A program made the position numbers and the translations under genes. Below are positions 6,551 through 7,881 of a stretch of 7,881 nucleotides of DNA, piece by piece. Every line of letters starts with the position of its first letter. Position 1 is the stretch's first letter. The stretch is from Acidimicrobiia bacterium. GTDB taxonomy: Bacteria; Actinomycetota; Acidimicrobiia; Spongiisociales; ZC4RG35. The notes under the pieces are model-generated. The model was not told the DNA's origin. It saw only the letters and a program-made list of their open reading frames with translations, and searched no databases. The stretch is from the NCBI GenBank assembly GCA_030623125.1, contig JAUXMQ010000040.1:1-7881 (forward strand), in the 5' to 3' direction.

Positions 6551-6755
6551 CGGCTCCTTTGACTTCAAGGCCGTCCAGAAGCCGTTGCGAGGCCGCTGCT
6601 ATCTCGGACACAGCGTTCTCAAACACGCTTGCGTTGTGTGATGCGGGCCTTGCGAAGCCTGAGATCTTCCGCACGTACTGAAGGGCAGCCGCCTCGATTT
6701 CGTCTGGGGGAGCAGGTGTGGCGCCTTCTCGAAGACGCTTGATTGATCGGCACAT
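6543..6755 (-). CDS. DUF2277 family protein
   Basis: A 70-residue soluble protein that I recognise as DUF2277 from its N-terminus MCRSIKRLR, the central DEIEAAALQYVRKISGFARPA (18-38) and the C-terminal helix with AVSEIAAASQRLLDGL (48-63). The family is widespread in bacteria and small (about 70-90 residues); its function is unknown. Cys2 near the start is typical of the family. The ATG at 6755 gives exactly the family N-terminus. It follows the membrane protein gene by nine bases on the same strand and is probably co-transcribed, although no clear Shine-Dalgarno is seen. Its last eight bases overlap the convergent cyclodeaminase-family gene. Confidence 0.9.
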   Translation of the reverse strand: MCRSIKRLREGATPAPPDEIEAAALQYVRKISGFARPASHNASVFENAVSEIAAASQRLLDGLEVKGAAS

Positions 6756-6764
6756 GGGGTCAAG

Positions 6765-7583
6765 TTAGTGACGTCGTCGGACCCGCTCTATCTCGTTGGA
6801 AATGAGGACGAGCATGAGAGCTATCACGGCAAGTCCCATAGCCGCAGCGGCGGGGCCTGCCAGGAAAGCGGCGACAAACACAAGGACACCAATCAACCCT
6901 CGACCTGCGTGGAGTCGATCCTGGGAGATGGGTGTCTTTCTTCGTGAGTCGACGAGGCTGGTCGGCGGTTCAGGCTCTCGGACGACCGCGATCAGAGCGA
7001 GCAACCCGATGATGATGACGAGGAATTGGTTGATGTCGGGCATCTGCTGAGGGAAGACCTGGCTCAAAGAGGCGACGGCTGATGAACCGAGAGCGGCGAG
7101 AAGCGCCGTAAGGGCGGCCGCCGTGGTGTGCTCCCCCGCCATCCGGTCATCGATGTAGATGGCCAGCGCCAGCCCGAACCCGGCGACCCAGCCTGTGGCA
7201 GTGAACGAGATAGCTGCCGCTAGAACTCCGAGCGCGGCGAGATCCGACACCAGTGGTCTCCGCCCGGTGGTGTTCACGACGACCCGAGCCGCCAGAAGAA
7301 GGCCGAGCGCCGGGAGGGCACCGCCCACATCGAACCCGACGAGCACCCAGAGTCCGGCGATCAGCCCGGCGACCAGCGCCGTCGAGTCGTGGTCCGGGTC
7401 GAGTTCTCGGGTCAACGCCCAAACCAGGAACGCATGCACCGGTGCCCATAGGACGGCAGTTTCACCCTGGCTCATCCACAGTGCGAGGGCGGCCAGGCCA
7501 GTTAGGCCAACCAGCCCGAGCAACAGCTGGTTGGATCGAATCGAGGGGTCGAGGCCCCGGCCAACGTGTGATCTGAATGCCAT
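6765..7583 (-). CDS. Polytopic membrane protein of unknown function
   Basis: The 272-residue protein starts at ATG 7583. The frame stays open further upstream to about 7826, but that extension is Arg/Pro-rich and lies antisense to the divergent gene, so it is rejected. About eight to nine hydrophobic segments can be seen (roughly 17-38, 42-56, 67-84, 86-104, 113-128, 131-146, 153-172, 185-201, 228-260), separated by short polar loops. A cytoplasmic-looking loop (202-227) contains PEPPTSLVDSRRK, and the C-terminus is basic (ERVRRRH). Two polar clusters stand out: LTRELDPDHD (57-66) and YIDDRMAGEH (143-152). I do not recognise the family. It precedes DUF2277 by nine bases and probably forms an operon with it. 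It diverges from another membrane protein gene at 7631. Whether it is a transporter, an enzyme or a structural membrane protein cannot be said. Confidence 0.85.
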   Translation of the reverse strand: MAFRSHVGRGLDPSIRSNQLLLGLVGLTGLAALALWMSQGETAVLWAPVHAFLVWALTRELDPDHDSTALVAGLIAGLWVLVGFDVGGALPALGLLLAARVVVNTTGRRPLVSDLAALGVLAAAISFTATGWVAGFGLALAIYIDDRMAGEHTTAAALTALLAALGSSAVASLSQVFPQQMPDINQFLVIIIGLLALIAVVREPEPPTSLVDSRRKTPISQDRLHAGRGLIGVLVFVAAFLAGPAAAAMGLAVIALMLVLISNEIERVRRRH

Positions 7584-7630
7584 TGCAAGCCGATTGTGCC
7601 GGTTTTCGCCTCTCCTGATGCGGAAATACC
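7584..7630. other. Short divergent promoter region
   Basis: Only 47 bases separate the starts of two divergent membrane-protein genes, so their promoters must overlap each other or the coding ends. On the minus strand AGGAGAGG (7616-7609) resembles a Shine-Dalgarno but lies about 25 bases before ATG 7583, too far for ordinary use. No convincing -10/-35 pair was found on either strand. Confidence 0.4.
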
Positions 7631-7881
7631 GTGTCGCAGTTCCTACTCTCACCGTTTGTGACAAATCCACTGAACAGCATCCGCAAGGTGCCTGGCGTCG
7701 GCGCTCTCGCCGAGCGTCAGATGGGCGGCTTTCTCGTCTTGGCGGCGCTGGTCGGCGTCGGGGTCGGCCTGGGCGCTGCGGGCCTCGTTCTGCTTCTCGA
7801 GGCAATCCAGCAGCTCCTCGCCCCATTGTTGGCCCCGCTGTTCAACGCCGAAGAGGTGGGCTTCTGGAGTCTTCAGCGTGC
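7631..7881 (+). CDS. Partial membrane protein, possibly N-terminus of a ClC-type chloride channel
   Basis: An open frame of 83 codons runs from GTG 7631 to the right edge. An in-frame TGA at 7616-7618 limits how far upstream it can begin. Codons are G/C-rich at the third position. The N-terminal 30 residues are polar and basic (NPLNSIRKVPGVGALAERQ). One long Gly/Ala/Leu/Val helix follows (32-58, with GVGVGLGAAG), then an amphipathic Leu-rich stretch and a polar loop (NAEEVGFWSLQR). A Gly-rich first helix after a short basic leader is how many ClC chloride channels begin, but nothing diagnostic (such as GSGIP) is within view, so that identity is tentative. Competing frames here are Arg-rich and look non-coding. 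A GTG at 7658 is an alternative start. The upstream GGAAA is a poor Shine-Dalgarno. Confidence 0.6.
   Translation, partial: MSQFLLSPFVTNPLNSIRKVPGVGALAERQMGGFLVLAALVGVGVGLGAAGLVLLLEAIQQLLAPLLAPLFNAEEVGFWSLQR

Noticed and set aside
7584..7826. Upstream extension of the minus-strand membrane protein frame
   Set aside because: The extension is Arg/Pro-rich, lies wholly in the divergent region and antisense to the gene at 7631, and the hydrophobic protein begins naturally at ATG 7583.
7618..7881. Alternative plus-strand frame beginning ATG at 7618
   Set aside because: It gives an Arg/Gly/Ser-rich, low-complexity product. The frame from GTG 7631 gives a membrane helix and better third-position GC.

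Overview
The window is gene-dense, moderately high-GC bacterial DNA with almost no non-coding sequence. Gene content (a membrane protein of the 'HGVSGTPP' hydrolase type, a DUF2277 protein, GTG starts, a probable leaderless promoter, start/stop overlaps) suggests an Actinomycetota-like genome, possibly an Acidimicrobiia-type lineage. This is an inference from gene families and codon style; no rRNA or other marker gene is present.

Left block (1-3351, all minus strand): a large polytopic membrane protein with a C-terminal alpha/beta-hydrolase (lipase-like) domain is read leftwards and is followed, with a 4-base GTGA overlap, by an anaerobic sulfatase-maturase-type radical SAM/SPASM enzyme that runs off the left edge. 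The membrane hydrolase does not read through in one frame. It lies in three consecutive frames joined by two +1 discontinuities, each at or near a short C run on the coding strand. Its best-placed start codon, behind a good Shine-Dalgarno, is ACG rather than ATG. It is therefore either a recent pseudogene, a sequencing or assembly casualty, or (least likely) a recoded gene.

Middle block (3442-6550, plus strand): a tightly packed three-gene operon in which each start overlaps the preceding stop. It encodes an NYN-nuclease protein with two OST-HTH/LOTUS domains, an FAD-dependent DAO-family amine/amino-acid oxidoreductase, and an ornithine cyclodeaminase/mu-crystallin family NAD(P)-dependent enzyme. 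The last two make a plausible amine/imine redox pair. Their coupling to an RNA-binding nuclease is unusual. A TANNNT -10 element seven bases before the first ATG suggests a leaderless transcript.

Right block: a minus-strand pair (a 272-residue polytopic membrane protein of unknown function, then a DUF2277 protein) runs toward the middle operon and overlaps its end tail-to-tail by 8 bases. A divergent plus-strand gene enters at 7631 and is cut by the right edge. Its N terminus has one long hydrophobic segment and faintly resembles a ClC-type chloride channel.

No RNA gene, CRISPR array, insertion sequence or clear rho-independent terminator was seen. No gene-free stretch exceeds about 100 bases.
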